A stretch of 64,000 nucleotides of DNA from Candidatus Baltobacteraceae bacterium. GTDB taxonomy: Bacteria; Vulcanimicrobiota; Vulcanimicrobiia; Vulcanimicrobiales; Vulcanimicrobiaceae. Location of the stretch: assembly GCA_035502855.1 (NCBI GenBank), contig DATJTX010000021.1, positions 186,001 to 250,000 on the forward strand, written 5' to 3'. Made by a program: the position numbers and the translations under genes. Positions 52,726 through 61,834 of the stretch are shown here, piece after piece. The notes under the pieces are model-generated. The model was not told the DNA's origin and made no database searches. It saw only the letters and a program-made list of their open reading frames with translations. The stretch's first letter is position 1. Each line of letters begins with the position of its first letter.

Positions 52726-53520
52726 TCACGCGCGAACGCGCTCGTTATAGACGCGCGCGGCAAGATACGTCGACGCGGCGAGGACCGAGATGATGAATCC
52801 TACCGGCAGCGTGGTGTAGTATGCGATGACGATGCCGCCCCAGCTGCACGTCAGGTTGAGCACCACCGCGAGCACGACCGCCTGCAGCGGATTCTTCGCA
52901 AGCAACGTCGCGGCCGCAGGCGGGGCGACGAGGAGTGCAAACACGAGCAGGCTGCCGACGATTGGAATCGTCGCGGCCGCGGCCAAGGCCAAGCACACTA
53001 AGAACGCCGAGTTCAGCCGCGTCAGCGGGACGCCGCGCGCCCGCGCTCCTTCGAGATTGACCGTGGCAAAGAGCATCGGACGAAACAGCGCGCCCAGCAT
53101 AGCGAGCGTTATCAGCGCGAGCACGGCCGTACCGGCGACGGCCGAACGGCTGATGCCGACGATCGACCCGAAGAGGAGCGAAAAAACCGAGGTCGCGTAG
53201 GTGTTGTTCAAGACCAGGAAGAGCGCGCCGGTTCCGAGCGCGGCCGTCATCACCAGCGCCGTTGCTGCGTCGCGGCGCGCTCCACCGACGCTCAACACGC
53301 CGAGCCCCGCTGCACCCGCGAGCGCAAATGCAATCAGTCCCCACAGCGGTTCCAGTCTCAGCAGAACGGCGCCGGCGGCGCCGGCGAAACTGATCTGAGC
53401 GAGCGCGTGCGCCGCAAAACTGTTGGCGCGCAGCACGACGAAAATGCCGACGACTCCGGTGAGCACGGCAATAGCACCGCTCGCGAGGAACGCGTTTTGC
53501 ATGTACGCTTGGCTCAACAC
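52726..53520 (-). CDS. znuB: Zinc/manganese ABC transporter permease, second copy
   Basis: The 264-aa protein is an ABC-3 family metal permease with about eight membrane helices (LTGVVGIFVVLRANSFAAHALAQ at ~20-42, in pieces). It contains the family pattern FAAHALAQISFAGAAGAVLL and a C-terminal VGSLLVFALLVAPPAAA. It follows a paralogous permease by 9 bp, so the channel may be a heterodimer. The stop is 6 bp from the convergent WD40 gene. Confidence 0.9.
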   Translation of the reverse strand: MLSQAYMQNAFLASGAIAVLTGVVGIFVVLRANSFAAHALAQISFAGAAGAVLLRLEPLWGLIAFALAGAAGLGVLSVGGARRDAATALVMTAALGTGALFLVLNNTYATSVFSLLFGSIVGISRSAVAGTAVLALITLAMLGALFRPMLFATVNLEGARARGVPLTRLNSAFLVCLALAAAATIPIVGSLLVFALLVAPPAAATLLAKNPLQAVVLAVVLNLTCSWGGIVIAYYTTLPVGFIISVLAASTYLAARVYNERVRA

Positions 53521-53529
53521 GACGCGAAC

Positions 53530-54399
53530 CTACTCCGCTTCCTCGTCGATCAGTACCGAGAGGCGGCGTCGACGTACCTCGGCGCGTGCCGCGACGAACG
53601 CGGCAAGCGAGAGTGCGCCCACGAAAAAGCTCACCGGCCAGCCCTTGCCGCCCGGCGGCCAGTAGTAGCTCTCGTAGGCCAGAGCGATGCTGAGGGTGAT
53701 GACCGCAAGACCGATCGCCATCGAGAGCGCGATCGCCGCCGAGGTTCGCTTCGTCAAATAGGTTGCGGCCGAGGCGGGCCCCACCAGCAAGGCGGTCGTC
53801 AACAATACGCCGACCAATTGCGCGGCCTCGGCGACGGCGACGCCGAGCAGCACCAGAAACGCGCCGCCGATGAAACCCGGTGAAACACCGCGCGCCTCCG
53901 CGCTGTCCGGACTGATCGTCGAGTAGAGCAGCGGCCGGTACAGCACCGCGAGCGCGATCAATGCCGCGCTCCCGATGACGATCGTAACGTGCAGCACCTC
54001 GGCCTGCACCGCAAAGATCGAACCGAACAGCAGCGACGCCGGTTCGCTGACGTAGCGCGTTTGAATCCACAAAAACAGCGATCCGAGGCCGAGCGCCACG
54101 GTGAGCACCGTGCCGGTCGCGATGTCGCGCTCGCGCACGCGATCGCCCAGGCGGCTGATCAGCAGACTTCCCAGCACCGAAAACGTCAGCAGTCCCCCGA
54201 GCGGGCTCACGCCGGCCAGCGTTGCCCCGGCACCGCCGGTGAATCCGACATCGGTGATCGCGTGACCCGCGAACGATGCGCGGCGCATCACCACGAACAC
54301 GCCGATCGCCCCGCACAGGACCGCGACGACCGCGCCGGCGATCAACGCCGCGCGCACTTCCGGGTCCACGAGCATCTGCGCGATCACGGATGAGCGCAC
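53530..54399 (-). CDS. znuB: Zinc/manganese ABC transporter permease, first copy
   Basis: The 289-aa ABC-3 permease contains FVVMRRASFAGHAITDVGF, GVLLTTALLVGPASAATYL and several membrane helices, then a charged C-terminal tail (ARAEVRRRRLSVLIDEEAE). It overlaps the ATP-binding gene by 16 bp. It differs clearly from the downstream permease, so the pair is not a recent duplication. Confidence 0.9.
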   Translation of the reverse strand: MRSSVIAQMLVDPEVRAALIAGAVVAVLCGAIGVFVVMRRASFAGHAITDVGFTGGAGATLAGVSPLGGLLTFSVLGSLLISRLGDRVRERDIATGTVLTVALGLGSLFLWIQTRYVSEPASLLFGSIFAVQAEVLHVTIVIGSAALIALAVLYRPLLYSTISPDSAEARGVSPGFIGGAFLVLLGVAVAEAAQLVGVLLTTALLVGPASAATYLTKRTSAAIALSMAIGLAVITLSIALAYESYYWPPGGKGWPVSFFVGALSLAAFVAARAEVRRRRLSVLIDEEAE

Positions 54400-55166
54400 G
54401 ATTCGTCGCCGGCGACGACGATGACGCGATCGCCGACGCGCACGACGTCGACGTGATAACCGTAGAGATCCGAGAGGACGTCTTCCCTCACGACGTCGGC
54501 GACCGTTCCCACCACAGCGTGGCCCGAAGCCAGGTAGAGCACGCGCGACATCACGCCGGTGAGCGGGTTCATGTCGTGGGTCACGAAGAGCACGGTCATA
54601 CCGCGTTCCCGGGCAAGGCGCGCGACGAGATTGACGATCTCTTGCCCGCTGCGCATGTCCAGATTCGAGAGCGGTTCGTCGAGCAGCAGAATCTTCGGCT
54701 GCTGCAACAGCACCTGTGCGATGAAGAGCCGCTGCTGCTCGCCGCCGGACAGGCTCCCGATCGGCTTATCCGCGTAGTCGGTCGCGTCAACGGCCTCGAT
54801 CGCCTTCGCGATCTCTTGGCTGCGCGCGCGTGAGGGCAGCGCAAACCCCCAGCGCTCGCCGTCGAGCCCGAACGAGACGTAATCCGATCCGCGCAGCGGC
54901 AGGTCGGGATCGACGACCGTGCGTTGCGCGACGTACCCGATCGAACGGTTTCCGCGCCGAACCGGGCGGCCGAAGATCGAGACGGTTCCGCTGCTCGGCC
55001 GGATCAGCCCGAGCAAGGTGCGCAGCAGGGTGGTCTTACCCGCGCCGTTGGAGCCGATGATGCCGATGAATTCACCGGCCTCGACATCGAAGGTGATGTC
55101 GTGAAGAACGACGCGATCGCCGAGGCGTACGCTCAAGCGATCGACCGAGATCGGATGATCGCTCAG
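54384..55166 (-). CDS. znuC: Zinc ABC transporter ATP-binding protein
   Basis: The 260-aa ATPase has Walker A GSNGAGKTTLLRT, Q-loop VAQR, signature LSGGEQQRLFIA, Walker B ILLLDEP and the switch FVTHDMN. No ATG, GTG or TTG fits the family N-terminus. A CTG at 55166 overlaps the znuA TGA as CTGA and gives SDHPISVDRLSVRLG, so a CTG start is proposed. A TTG ten codons further in is the alternative, but it would trim the first strand. Confidence 0.88.
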   Translation of the reverse strand: MSDHPISVDRLSVRLGDRVVLHDITFDVEAGEFIGIIGSNGAGKTTLLRTLLGLIRPSSGTVSIFGRPVRRGNRSIGYVAQRTVVDPDLPLRGSDYVSFGLDGERWGFALPSRARSQEIAKAIEAVDATDYADKPIGSLSGGEQQRLFIAQVLLQQPKILLLDEPLSNLDMRSGQEIVNLVARLARERGMTVLFVTHDMNPLTGVMSRVLYLASGHAVVGTVADVVREDVLSDLYGYHVDVVRVGDRVIVVAGDESCAHP

Positions 55167-56059
55167 TACACGTGCTCCGTCGATGTTCCGTTTCGAAGTG
55201 CCCGCCAAACGGCTTGGACTTCGGCGAGCATCCAGCTCTGGTACGTCTGTCCTTCCGGCATCGTTTCGTAGACGCCGACCACCGGTACGCGCGCGGATCG
55301 CGCGACTTCGAGCAACTGGACCGTTGTCGGCTCGACCGTCTGCTGATTGTACACGAACATGCGCACCTCTCGGCCGCTCAATAGCGTCCGTACCGCCGAG
55401 ACATCCTGCGGCGCGGGATCGTTCCCCTCTTCGATCGCCAATTGAAACGATCGCGGCGTCTTGATGTCCAGTCCGATCGCCTCCGCCGTGTAGTTGAACA
55501 CCGGCTCGGTCACCGCGATCGGCGTACCGGCGTACCGTTTGCGCAGCAGCGCGATCTGCGTCAGCCAAGGCTGCAGCGAGCGTACGAAGCGCGCGCGGTT
55601 GGCCTCGAAGACCGCGCGATGCGCCGGATCCAACCGCTCGAGCGCGGTCGCGATCGCGCCGGCGACGAAGGGCATCGTCTGCGGGCGATACCAAAGATGC
55701 GGATTGTCGCCGGCATGCAGTCCGAGCGACGCTCCGACGTCGATGACCGCGCGGCCCGGATGCGGCGAGGCCGCTTCGAGTTTCTGCATGAAGGCGTCGT
55801 ATCCGACACCGTTCTGCACGATCAAATCCGCCGATGCGACGAGCGAGGCGTCGCGCGTATCCGATTCGTACGAATGAGGATCGGTGTTCGGATTATTCAA
55901 AATGCTGGAGACGCGAACGTAGGGACCGCCGATCTGTGCGATCACGTTCGCGTAAAAGTTCTCCGCACCGACGGCCTCGAGCGGCTTCGCGCTCGCGGCA
56001 GCCGTTCCGGCCCCGACCAGGATCGCAGCGGCAAAAAGCCGCCCAAGAAGCTTCCACAT
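55163..56059 (-). CDS. znuA: Zinc ABC transporter substrate-binding protein
   Basis: The 298-aa protein has a signal peptide (~1-24) and the cluster A-I metal-binding fold. Likely metal ligands are His62 in TDPHSYES, His in GDNPHLWYRP, and the Glu in TEPVFNY. The His-rich loop of many ZnuA proteins is missing, so Mn specificity is possible, but the Zur-like box and COG0523 context favour zinc. It heads the znuA-C-B-B operon. Confidence 0.9.
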   Translation of the reverse strand: MWKLLGRLFAAAILVGAGTAAASAKPLEAVGAENFYANVIAQIGGPYVRVSSILNNPNTDPHSYESDTRDASLVASADLIVQNGVGYDAFMQKLEAASPHPGRAVIDVGASLGLHAGDNPHLWYRPQTMPFVAGAIATALERLDPAHRAVFEANRARFVRSLQPWLTQIALLRKRYAGTPIAVTEPVFNYTAEAIGLDIKTPRSFQLAIEEGNDPAPQDVSAVRTLLSGREVRMFVYNQQTVEPTTVQLLEVARSARVPVVGVYETMPEGQTYQSWMLAEVQAVWRALRNGTSTEHVY

Positions 56060-56064
56060 CTATC

Positions 56065-56080
56065 TGATAATACATTATCA
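56065..56080. promoter_or_regulatory. Zur-type palindrome upstream of znuA
   Basis: TGATAATACATTATCA is a perfect 7-bp inverted repeat with a 2-bp centre, 5 bp upstream of the znuA ATG. It differs at only two positions from the box before the TonB receptor. Confidence 0.85.
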
Positions 56081-56146
56081 ATAGGCAGAAGGCAACAGAG
56101 CGGCTCAACGCCGGCCGGACGCTCGCCGCACGATGCGGCCGAACGC

Positions 56147-56680
56147 TTACATCTTTGACATCGACGCCGCCTTGGCCGTCACGTGGAAGATCGACGTGTT
56201 CCCGTTGACGTCGACGGTGACCGTGTAGCTGCCGTTGGGCAGATAGACGTTGTTACCGTAGTGCGTCGACTGCGCGCCCTTGCCGATCGCCTGCATTTCG
56301 ACGATCGGCAGGTTGCGTGCGGGACCCGACGCCGGGGCGTAGCGGATCGCTACGGTCGCGGTCGTCTGCGCTTTACCGGTTGCATTGTCGTAGACGTGGA
56401 CGATGAGGTGGTGATTCGGGTGCGTCGGGGCATCGAGCCGGACCGGCGCGGCGCCGCGGACGACCAGCATGCCCGCTTTCGGATGCTCCTTGGCATACTG
56501 CGCCTGAGTGTAGAACGGTTCGGCCGGGAGCAGCTGCAGCACGATGCGGTATGGGCCCGCAACCTTCGTCATCGTGACGCCGGCGCCCATATTCATCGCC
56601 AGCGCCGGGAGGCCGATGGCCGCGGCGATCGCGAGCGCGAGGACCGAAGTGAAACGTGCAAATTGGTGTGTCATGTGCAT
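56147..56680 (-). CDS. Exported P19/FixH-like metal-binding candidate
   Basis: The 177-aa protein has a signal peptide (~1-29) and a beta-sandwich-like body. It contains HPNHHLIVHVYDNATG, TVAIRYAP, THYGNNVYLPNGSYTV and a C-terminal FHVTAKAA. The spacing of His/Met residues and the LPNGSYTVTVDV segment resemble P19/Tp34 or FixH/YtkA-type periplasmic metal-handling proteins. The family is not assigned firmly. It follows a TlpA-like gene by 9 bp in a minus-strand group with a TonB receptor. Confidence 0.6.
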   Translation of the reverse strand: MHMTHQFARFTSVLALAIAAAIGLPALAMNMGAGVTMTKVAGPYRIVLQLLPAEPFYTQAQYAKEHPKAGMLVVRGAAPVRLDAPTHPNHHLIVHVYDNATGKAQTTATVAIRYAPASGPARNLPIVEMQAIGKGAQSTHYGNNVYLPNGSYTVTVDVNGNTSIFHVTAKAASMSKM

Positions 56681-56689
56681 AGCCCTTTC

Positions 56690-57301
56690 TTAGGATGTAA
56701 CAGTACGCAGAGTAGCATCGAGGGTCGTGAACGACGTTTCGCCGCTCGTGAGGTACCGAATGCGATCGTGAGCGATGACGACGATCGTGGGATAGCCGCC
56801 TTGGAGATAGCTTCTGGCAACACGTAGCGACGGATCGAATGCGACCGGGTACCGGACGTTGAACGCTTGGATGAAGGCGGCTACGTCCCGCGCGCTTTCG
56901 GGCGACTGCCGGTCGGAGCCGTATGGGCTCGCGGTTACGGCGATGAAGCGAACGCGCGAGGAATATTTTTCGTAGAGGCGATTCATCGTCGCAGTCTCCC
57001 GTTGGCAATGCGGGCACCACGTCGCGAAGAGTTCGAGAAGAACCGGCTTACGCGCGCTGCTCAGCGAGAACCGGCCGCGATCGGTGGTGACGCTGAAATT
57101 CGGCGCCTGATCGCCGGTCGAGATGAAACTGAGGATCGGAGCCTGGGATGCGGCGCCCTGGACGCTGTGCCGGCCGGTGACGACGGCAAAGATGCCGAGG
57201 CAAACGACGAGCGCGACGCTCCCCCAGATCAGGTAGGGGCGTGCCGATGGTGACGATTTGCGGCGTGCTGCTGCGCGCCGAGATTGGCGAGACATGTGCA
57301 A
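56690..57301 (-). CDS. Membrane-anchored TlpA-like thioredoxin
   Basis: The 203-aa protein has a basic N-terminus, a membrane helix (~residues 25-42) and a thioredoxin domain with LLELFATWCPHCQRETATMN and GGYPTIVVIA. It is closely similar in layout to the TlpA-like protein at 45010-45576 (same WCPHC motif, SPESA/SPESQ segment), so the two are paralogues. It lies between a TonB receptor and a P19/FixH-like gene, suggesting periplasmic metal or redox handling. Confidence 0.88.
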   Translation of the reverse strand: MHMSRQSRRAAARRKSSPSARPYLIWGSVALVVCLGIFAVVTGRHSVQGAASQAPILSFISTGDQAPNFSVTTDRGRFSLSSARKPVLLELFATWCPHCQRETATMNRLYEKYSSRVRFIAVTASPYGSDRQSPESARDVAAFIQAFNVRYPVAFDPSLRVARSYLQGGYPTIVVIAHDRIRYLTSGETSFTTLDATLRTVTS

Positions 57302-57352
57302 TCCTTATTCGAGTTGGAGCGCCGGGGGGCGTGCCGGCCCCCCGGAGCTTCC

Positions 57353-59839
57353 CTAGAACGGTTCCGTTACGCGGAACAAGAACGTGCGGCCATTGGCGAT
57401 TTGGGTCGTGTTGAACCCGTTCGCGATCTTGATCACGTACTGATGGTTCAGCACGTTCAGCACGTCGAGCGAGATGCCGAGCCCTTGCGAGTTGGGGCCT
57501 TTGCCCGGCAACACGGTACGGCCGGCACTGAAGTCCAACGTCGTGTGCGCGGGAAGCGTGCCGTTCAGGCTTGCGCCGTTGACGTTTTGGAATTGCACCG
57601 GAAAGCCGCTGCCGTAATCGCCTTGCAGCGTTGCGAACCACGCGCGGGCCGCGCCGAATCGCGCCGTGTAACCGGCGGTCGAATCGACGGTTTGCGAGTG
57701 ATCCTCGATGCCGAGCTGTGCGGGCGAGGAGATGGGGAGACCTTGGTTGACGTCGACCGGGAAGAGGAACGTACCGCCCGAAATGCCGCCGGCGTACGAA
57801 CCGGAGATCGTCGAGGTCAGGAACCAGTCGTTCCCGTTGCCTTGGCGATCCTGCAGCCGGATCTCCAGTCCTTGGTTGTGTCCGATCGCGTTGTTGTAGA
57901 CGGCGAAGAGCGGCGTGTTGAGCAGCTGGGTCGTGTCGAGTACGTTCACGACGTTCTTCTCGAAGAGATTGACCCAACCGGTCAGATTGCCGTCGAACGT
58001 GTGCTGCACCCCCATTTCGTAGTAACTGTCCATCTCGGGTTGCAGATCGTAGACCGGCGTTGTCGTGGCGCAGCCGCTCTGCGCCTGGAAGACCACGCAC
58101 GCGTCGCGCACGTCTTCGAGGAGCGGCGCGGCGTAGTAGCGGCCGTAGAACACGTGGAAGACGTTCTTGCCGCCATCGGAGATGTTCACCCCGATGCGCG
58201 GCTCTATCATATAGCCGCTGGTGTAGCCGGTCGAATGATCGTAGCGCACGCCGTAGTTGAAGACGACGTTTTGTGTCGGCTGCCACTTGTCTTCGGCGTA
58301 GAGCCCGACCTGAGATCCGGCTTGCGCTTGCAGCGCCGGCGGTGCGGCGTAGTATCCGTTGGGGTAGCCGTTGGCAGGCGTGGCGGGGGTCGGGGTTTCT
58401 ACCGCGCCGGTCGTCGGGTTGAGCGTCCCCGCGAGCGCGCAGTCGACGTAATAACACGCAAACTCTTGCGATCCGGTCGCGTTTTCGCGGTTGATGTCCA
58501 TGCCGATCTTCCAGGTGTGGCGATCGCTGGAATGGAGCTCGGAGACGCGCAGGCCGATGTAGTTAGCGTAGGTGGCCGACTGCAAGCCGACGTTGTTGAT
58601 GTAGTTGGGCGTGTAGCCGTCGACGTTGCAATCCGGATAGTTGTCGGAATCCCCGTCGGGGGCGCAGCCGAAGTTCGGCCCCATTCCGAGCACGTCGTTG
58701 GGAAAATCGCCGTCGTAATCGACCCGCGTCGAGCGGTACCAAGGGATCAACTGGAAGACGCTGTTGCCGTCCTTGGACACTTGCGTGAAGTTCAGGTTGG
58801 CGAAACGGTCGTACTCGAGCTGCGTGTCGTCGGTACCGGCCGGCGTATAGATCGGGTCGTTGGGATTATTCGGGTCGGTATTGATCGGAATCTGGAACTG
58901 CGAGAACTGATTGCCATAATCAAAGGCAATCGTCGATTGATCGCTCAGTTTCGTGACCCAGCGCAGAAACTCGTCGTTCGCCGAGCTGGCGTCGTGAATG
59001 GCTTGATAGGTCGGCGCGTCGAGACCGCGATTCGTGCTCGATCCGTTGAGACTGAGAAAGAGCTCGTTGTTGCCGAAGCGCGAGACCGTATCGAATTCGC
59101 CAAGCGCCTGTGCTTCATTTCCCGCTCCGCCGGTGATCGTGCCGTACGTGCCTTGGGGAATGTCCTCGAAGCGGTCGGTGATGATGTTGACGACGCCGCC
59201 GATGCGGTCGCCGCCGTATTCAGCCGGGATTGCCCCGGTGAGCACTTCGATCGAGTTGATGGATTTCGGATCGACGATCTCGGCGAAGTTCGACGTGGTC
59301 GCGAGCGGTAGCGGCGCACCGTCGATGTCGTACGTCACGCCGTGAAAGCCGTTGATCACCGGTTCGTTGTACGAGAACTGCACCACGCCCGGAACCGTCT
59401 CGATGAGGCGATTGAGGCTATCGCGCACCGGCGAGGTTTGAATTTCGGATTGGTCGATCGTCGTGGCGGCGACGGGCGTTCCACCGACGCCGGCGGTTGC
59501 CGTGACCGACGTGACGGCGATCGTTTTGAGCAGATCGAGATCGACCGTTGCGACCGCATCGGTATGGACGTCGACGTCGACCGTACGAGCCGTCGCGCCG
59601 CTTTCACTGACGGTCAGCCGGTAATGCCCGAACGGCACTGCCGCGAATGAGTACTCACCACGTGCGTTGGTACTGGTGGTGAAGCGCTGGCCCTCACCCG
59701 CGAGGATGACGGAAGCGCCGGACTGCGGCGTACCCGACTGGGTGATGACACCGTGCACCAACCCGGTCGCCGCCGCGAGAAGGGGTGATGCGGAGAAAAA
59801 CAGGCACGCGGCAGCGATTGCCGCGATAAGTCGAGACAT
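57353..59839 (-). CDS. TonB-dependent receptor, second copy
   Basis: The 828-aa outer-membrane receptor has a signal peptide (~1-22), a CarboxypepD_reg-like domain (GVITQSGTPQSGASVILAG), a plug (~95-215, with VINGFHGVTYDIDGAPLPL and IGGVVNIITDRF) and a barrel ending GRTFLFRVTEPF. The ATG at 59839 follows a GGAG site; the open frame continues upstream into the next gene's antisense-like region and was rejected. It is likely co-transcribed with the TlpA and P19/FixH-like genes, while its substrate is unknown. Confidence 0.88.
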   Translation of the reverse strand: MSRLIAAIAAACLFFSASPLLAAATGLVHGVITQSGTPQSGASVILAGEGQRFTTSTNARGEYSFAAVPFGHYRLTVSESGATARTVDVDVHTDAVATVDLDLLKTIAVTSVTATAGVGGTPVAATTIDQSEIQTSPVRDSLNRLIETVPGVVQFSYNEPVINGFHGVTYDIDGAPLPLATTSNFAEIVDPKSINSIEVLTGAIPAEYGGDRIGGVVNIITDRFEDIPQGTYGTITGGAGNEAQALGEFDTVSRFGNNELFLSLNGSSTNRGLDAPTYQAIHDASSANDEFLRWVTKLSDQSTIAFDYGNQFSQFQIPINTDPNNPNDPIYTPAGTDDTQLEYDRFANLNFTQVSKDGNSVFQLIPWYRSTRVDYDGDFPNDVLGMGPNFGCAPDGDSDNYPDCNVDGYTPNYINNVGLQSATYANYIGLRVSELHSSDRHTWKIGMDINRENATGSQEFACYYVDCALAGTLNPTTGAVETPTPATPANGYPNGYYAAPPALQAQAGSQVGLYAEDKWQPTQNVVFNYGVRYDHSTGYTSGYMIEPRIGVNISDGGKNVFHVFYGRYYAAPLLEDVRDACVVFQAQSGCATTTPVYDLQPEMDSYYEMGVQHTFDGNLTGWVNLFEKNVVNVLDTTQLLNTPLFAVYNNAIGHNQGLEIRLQDRQGNGNDWFLTSTISGSYAGGISGGTFLFPVDVNQGLPISSPAQLGIEDHSQTVDSTAGYTARFGAARAWFATLQGDYGSGFPVQFQNVNGASLNGTLPAHTTLDFSAGRTVLPGKGPNSQGLGISLDVLNVLNHQYVIKIANGFNTTQIANGRTFLFRVTEPF

Positions 59840-59865
59840 AGGGTCTCCTCTGAAGAGTAGTGATG

Positions 59866-60435
59866 CTAAACGGGGAGAAGCATCACGCCCGGCGGCGGCC
59901 GGGCAAAGCGCCGGTAGACGAAAACGGCGCGGCGCGCAGAGGAGCGATGAGCGAACCGGCGGCGATAACACACCGGGCGCCGGACGAAAGGCCGGGACGC
60001 GATCGCAAAGGCAAATTCGGCGATCGCACGCAGCAGCCACCCGAAAAGGAAGGAAATCGCGGCGGCGGCGGCCGCGAGGCTCAGAGCGATCAGCAGGATC
60101 GGCGCATCGTAGGGGTGGGGCGGTTCTACGCTCTCGATGAGCGCGAACCAGATCGTGGCCGCGGCCGCAAGCAGGGGAAGAGGCGGTACAAGCGTGCGAA
60201 GACGCGCCGCCAGAACCGAGCCCGTCGCGTACCGGCGCGCGCCCACGCACGCCAGGCTGCCGGCAAGGACGGCGAGCACTCCTGCGCCCGTCAAGGCCAA
60301 GAGCTCGACCGCTTGGTGGTAGCCGCCGCCGACCTGGTGGCTCTCGCCGTAGCTCATGGCGTGGGCCAAGAGCGAAGCGAGCAACCCAAGGACTGCGAGG
60401 CCGGGCAACTGCCGGGGTCTCACGATTGTTACCAT
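59866..60435 (-). CDS. Four-helix membrane protein, unknown
   Basis: The 189-aa protein has hydrophobic segments at ~residues 9-27, 44-64, 84-102 and 110-140, and a basic tail rich in Arg/Pro (RRFARPPPGVMLLPV). It precedes the second TonB receptor on the same strand by 26 bp, so co-transcription is likely. No family or catalytic motif is recognised. Confidence 0.65.
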   Translation of the reverse strand: MVTIVRPRQLPGLAVLGLLASLLAHAMSYGESHQVGGGYHQAVELLALTGAGVLAVLAGSLACVGARRYATGSVLAARLRTLVPPLPLLAAAATIWFALIESVEPPHPYDAPILLIALSLAAAAAAISFLFGWLLRAIAEFAFAIASRPFVRRPVCYRRRFAHRSSARRAVFVYRRFARPPPGVMLLPV

Positions 60436-60491
60436 TCTACATGGGCCGCAGGGTGTGCCTGGAGCCCGCGTCGTATCAGGTGGGCCCGATC

Positions 60492-61043
60492 ATGAATAGC
60501 CGTCTTCCCTTAGAGAACGCTGATACCGTCAGCTTGGTGTGCGCACTGCTGGTGCGCTTCCCCGAACTGGCATCGATTCGCTCGATGCCGGCCGAGGGCA
60601 GCGTTCGTCTCACCTTTGCCGTGCGCGCGCGGCTGGACAAGCGCGCTCAGGCGGCGCTGGGTGAGGCGGTCGAGGATCACGTCAACGGCTATCTATTGCT
60701 CGCCAAAGACGAGGCGCACACGCTGCGCGTCGAGTGTGAAGGCGATCGGTCGACGACCTTCGTGCACGTGACCCGGGATACCGAGAGCTTCTCAAAGGAC
60801 GAACTCGAGCTGCTCGTTTCGCTGCTGCGCGAGCGCTTCGCCGACGCGCTGGTCCACAATCCGCCGCCCGAGGATCATTTGGACGCCGATCCGGCGGCAC
60901 AAGACGAAGCGGCAGTCTACGCGATCGAGGCGCTGCGCGATCCGACGCAGTCCAAGAGTCTGGTCGGCTTCCGCGAAGAAGCGCGGGTGTTGGTCTACTT
61001 TTTGAAATCACAACGGAAAGCGAAGGCGTCGTCTCGCCGTTAG
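60492..61043 (+). CDS. Conserved-looking cytosolic protein upstream of ymdB, unknown
   Basis: The 183-aa acidic protein has no membrane segment or signal peptide. It contains a beta-alpha rich first half (SVRLTFAVRARLDKRAQAAL) and a helical second half (ELELLVSLLRERFADALV). In Bacillus and Deinococcus the gene before ymdB-spoVS is often rny (RNase Y), but no KH or HD domain is visible here. The ATG at 60492 is chosen; a frame extends 22 codons upstream. Confidence 0.6.
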   Translation: MNSRLPLENADTVSLVCALLVRFPELASIRSMPAEGSVRLTFAVRARLDKRAQAALGEAVEDHVNGYLLLAKDEAHTLRVECEGDRSTTFVHVTRDTESFSKDELELLVSLLRERFADALVHNPPPEDHLDADPAAQDEAAVYAIEALRDPTQSKSLVGFREEARVLVYFLKSQRKAKASSRR

Positions 61044-61060
61044 AACCGTTAACCCTGCTG

Positions 61061-61834
61061 TTGATCGGTGACGTGGTCGGCTCGCCGGGCCGCGACACGC
61101 TCAAACGCTGCGTGCCGTTGGTACGCGACCAGTATCACGTTCACGCTTGTATCGCCAACGGTGAAAACGTTGCCGGCGGCTTCGGGCTGACCGCACAAAC
61201 GGCGGACGAGCTCTTTGCCACCGGCGTCGATTTCATCACCAGCGGCAATCACATCTTTGACAAACGCGACTTCAAGACGTACCTGGACTCGAGCGATCGG
61301 GTGCTGCGTCCGGCGAACTACCCGCCGGGAAATCCGGGGAGAGGTCACGGAACGTTCGTGGCCGACGGCACGACGATCGGCGTGCTCAACGTGATGGGAC
61401 GCACGTTCATGCCGCCGGTGGACGATCCGTTTCGGTGCGCGGATGCGCTGATCGACGAACTTCGCGCGCAGACGCCGGTCGTGATCGTCGACGTGCACGC
61501 CGAAGCGACCTCGGAGAAGGTTGCGCTCGCGCGCTTCCTCGACGGCCGAGCCTCGGCGATCTACGGAACCCACACGCACGTGCAGACCGCCGACGAGCAG
61601 ATCCTTCCGGGCGGCACGGCCTACATCTCCGACCTCGGGATGACCGGGCCGACCGACGGCGTGATCGGCATGGAGCAAGCGGCCGTACTCGATCGCTTTA
61701 TCACCGGGCTTTCCGATCGCTTCAGCGTGGAGAAATCCGGAACCAAACAGTTCTGCGCCGCGGTCGTACGCATCGATCGGTCCAGCGGGCACGCGGTCGA
61801 GATCAAGCGTATCTTTCAACGTGGCATAGCATGA
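61061..61834 (+). CDS. YmdB-family metallophosphoesterase
   Basis: The 257-aa protein belongs to the YmdB (TIGR00282) calcineurin-like family, whose Bacillus member hydrolyses 2',3'-cyclic nucleotides and influences biofilm formation. It has IGDVVGSPGRDTL, NGENVAGGFGLT, TSGNHIFDKR, VDVHAEATSEK and GTHTHVQTAD with the metal-binding Asp, Glu, Asn and His residues. The start is probably TTG at 61061, since no ATG or GTG fits. Its TGA overlaps the spoVS ATG. Confidence 0.93.
   Translation: MIGDVVGSPGRDTLKRCVPLVRDQYHVHACIANGENVAGGFGLTAQTADELFATGVDFITSGNHIFDKRDFKTYLDSSDRVLRPANYPPGNPGRGHGTFVADGTTIGVLNVMGRTFMPPVDDPFRCADALIDELRAQTPVVIVDVHAEATSEKVALARFLDGRASAIYGTHTHVQTADEQILPGGTAYISDLGMTGPTDGVIGMEQAAVLDRFITGLSDRFSVEKSGTKQFCAAVVRIDRSSGHAVEIKRIFQRGIA

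Noticed and set aside
57284-59311. 675-codon plus-strand open frame
   Set aside because: Antisense to the second TonB receptor, with no recognisable motif.
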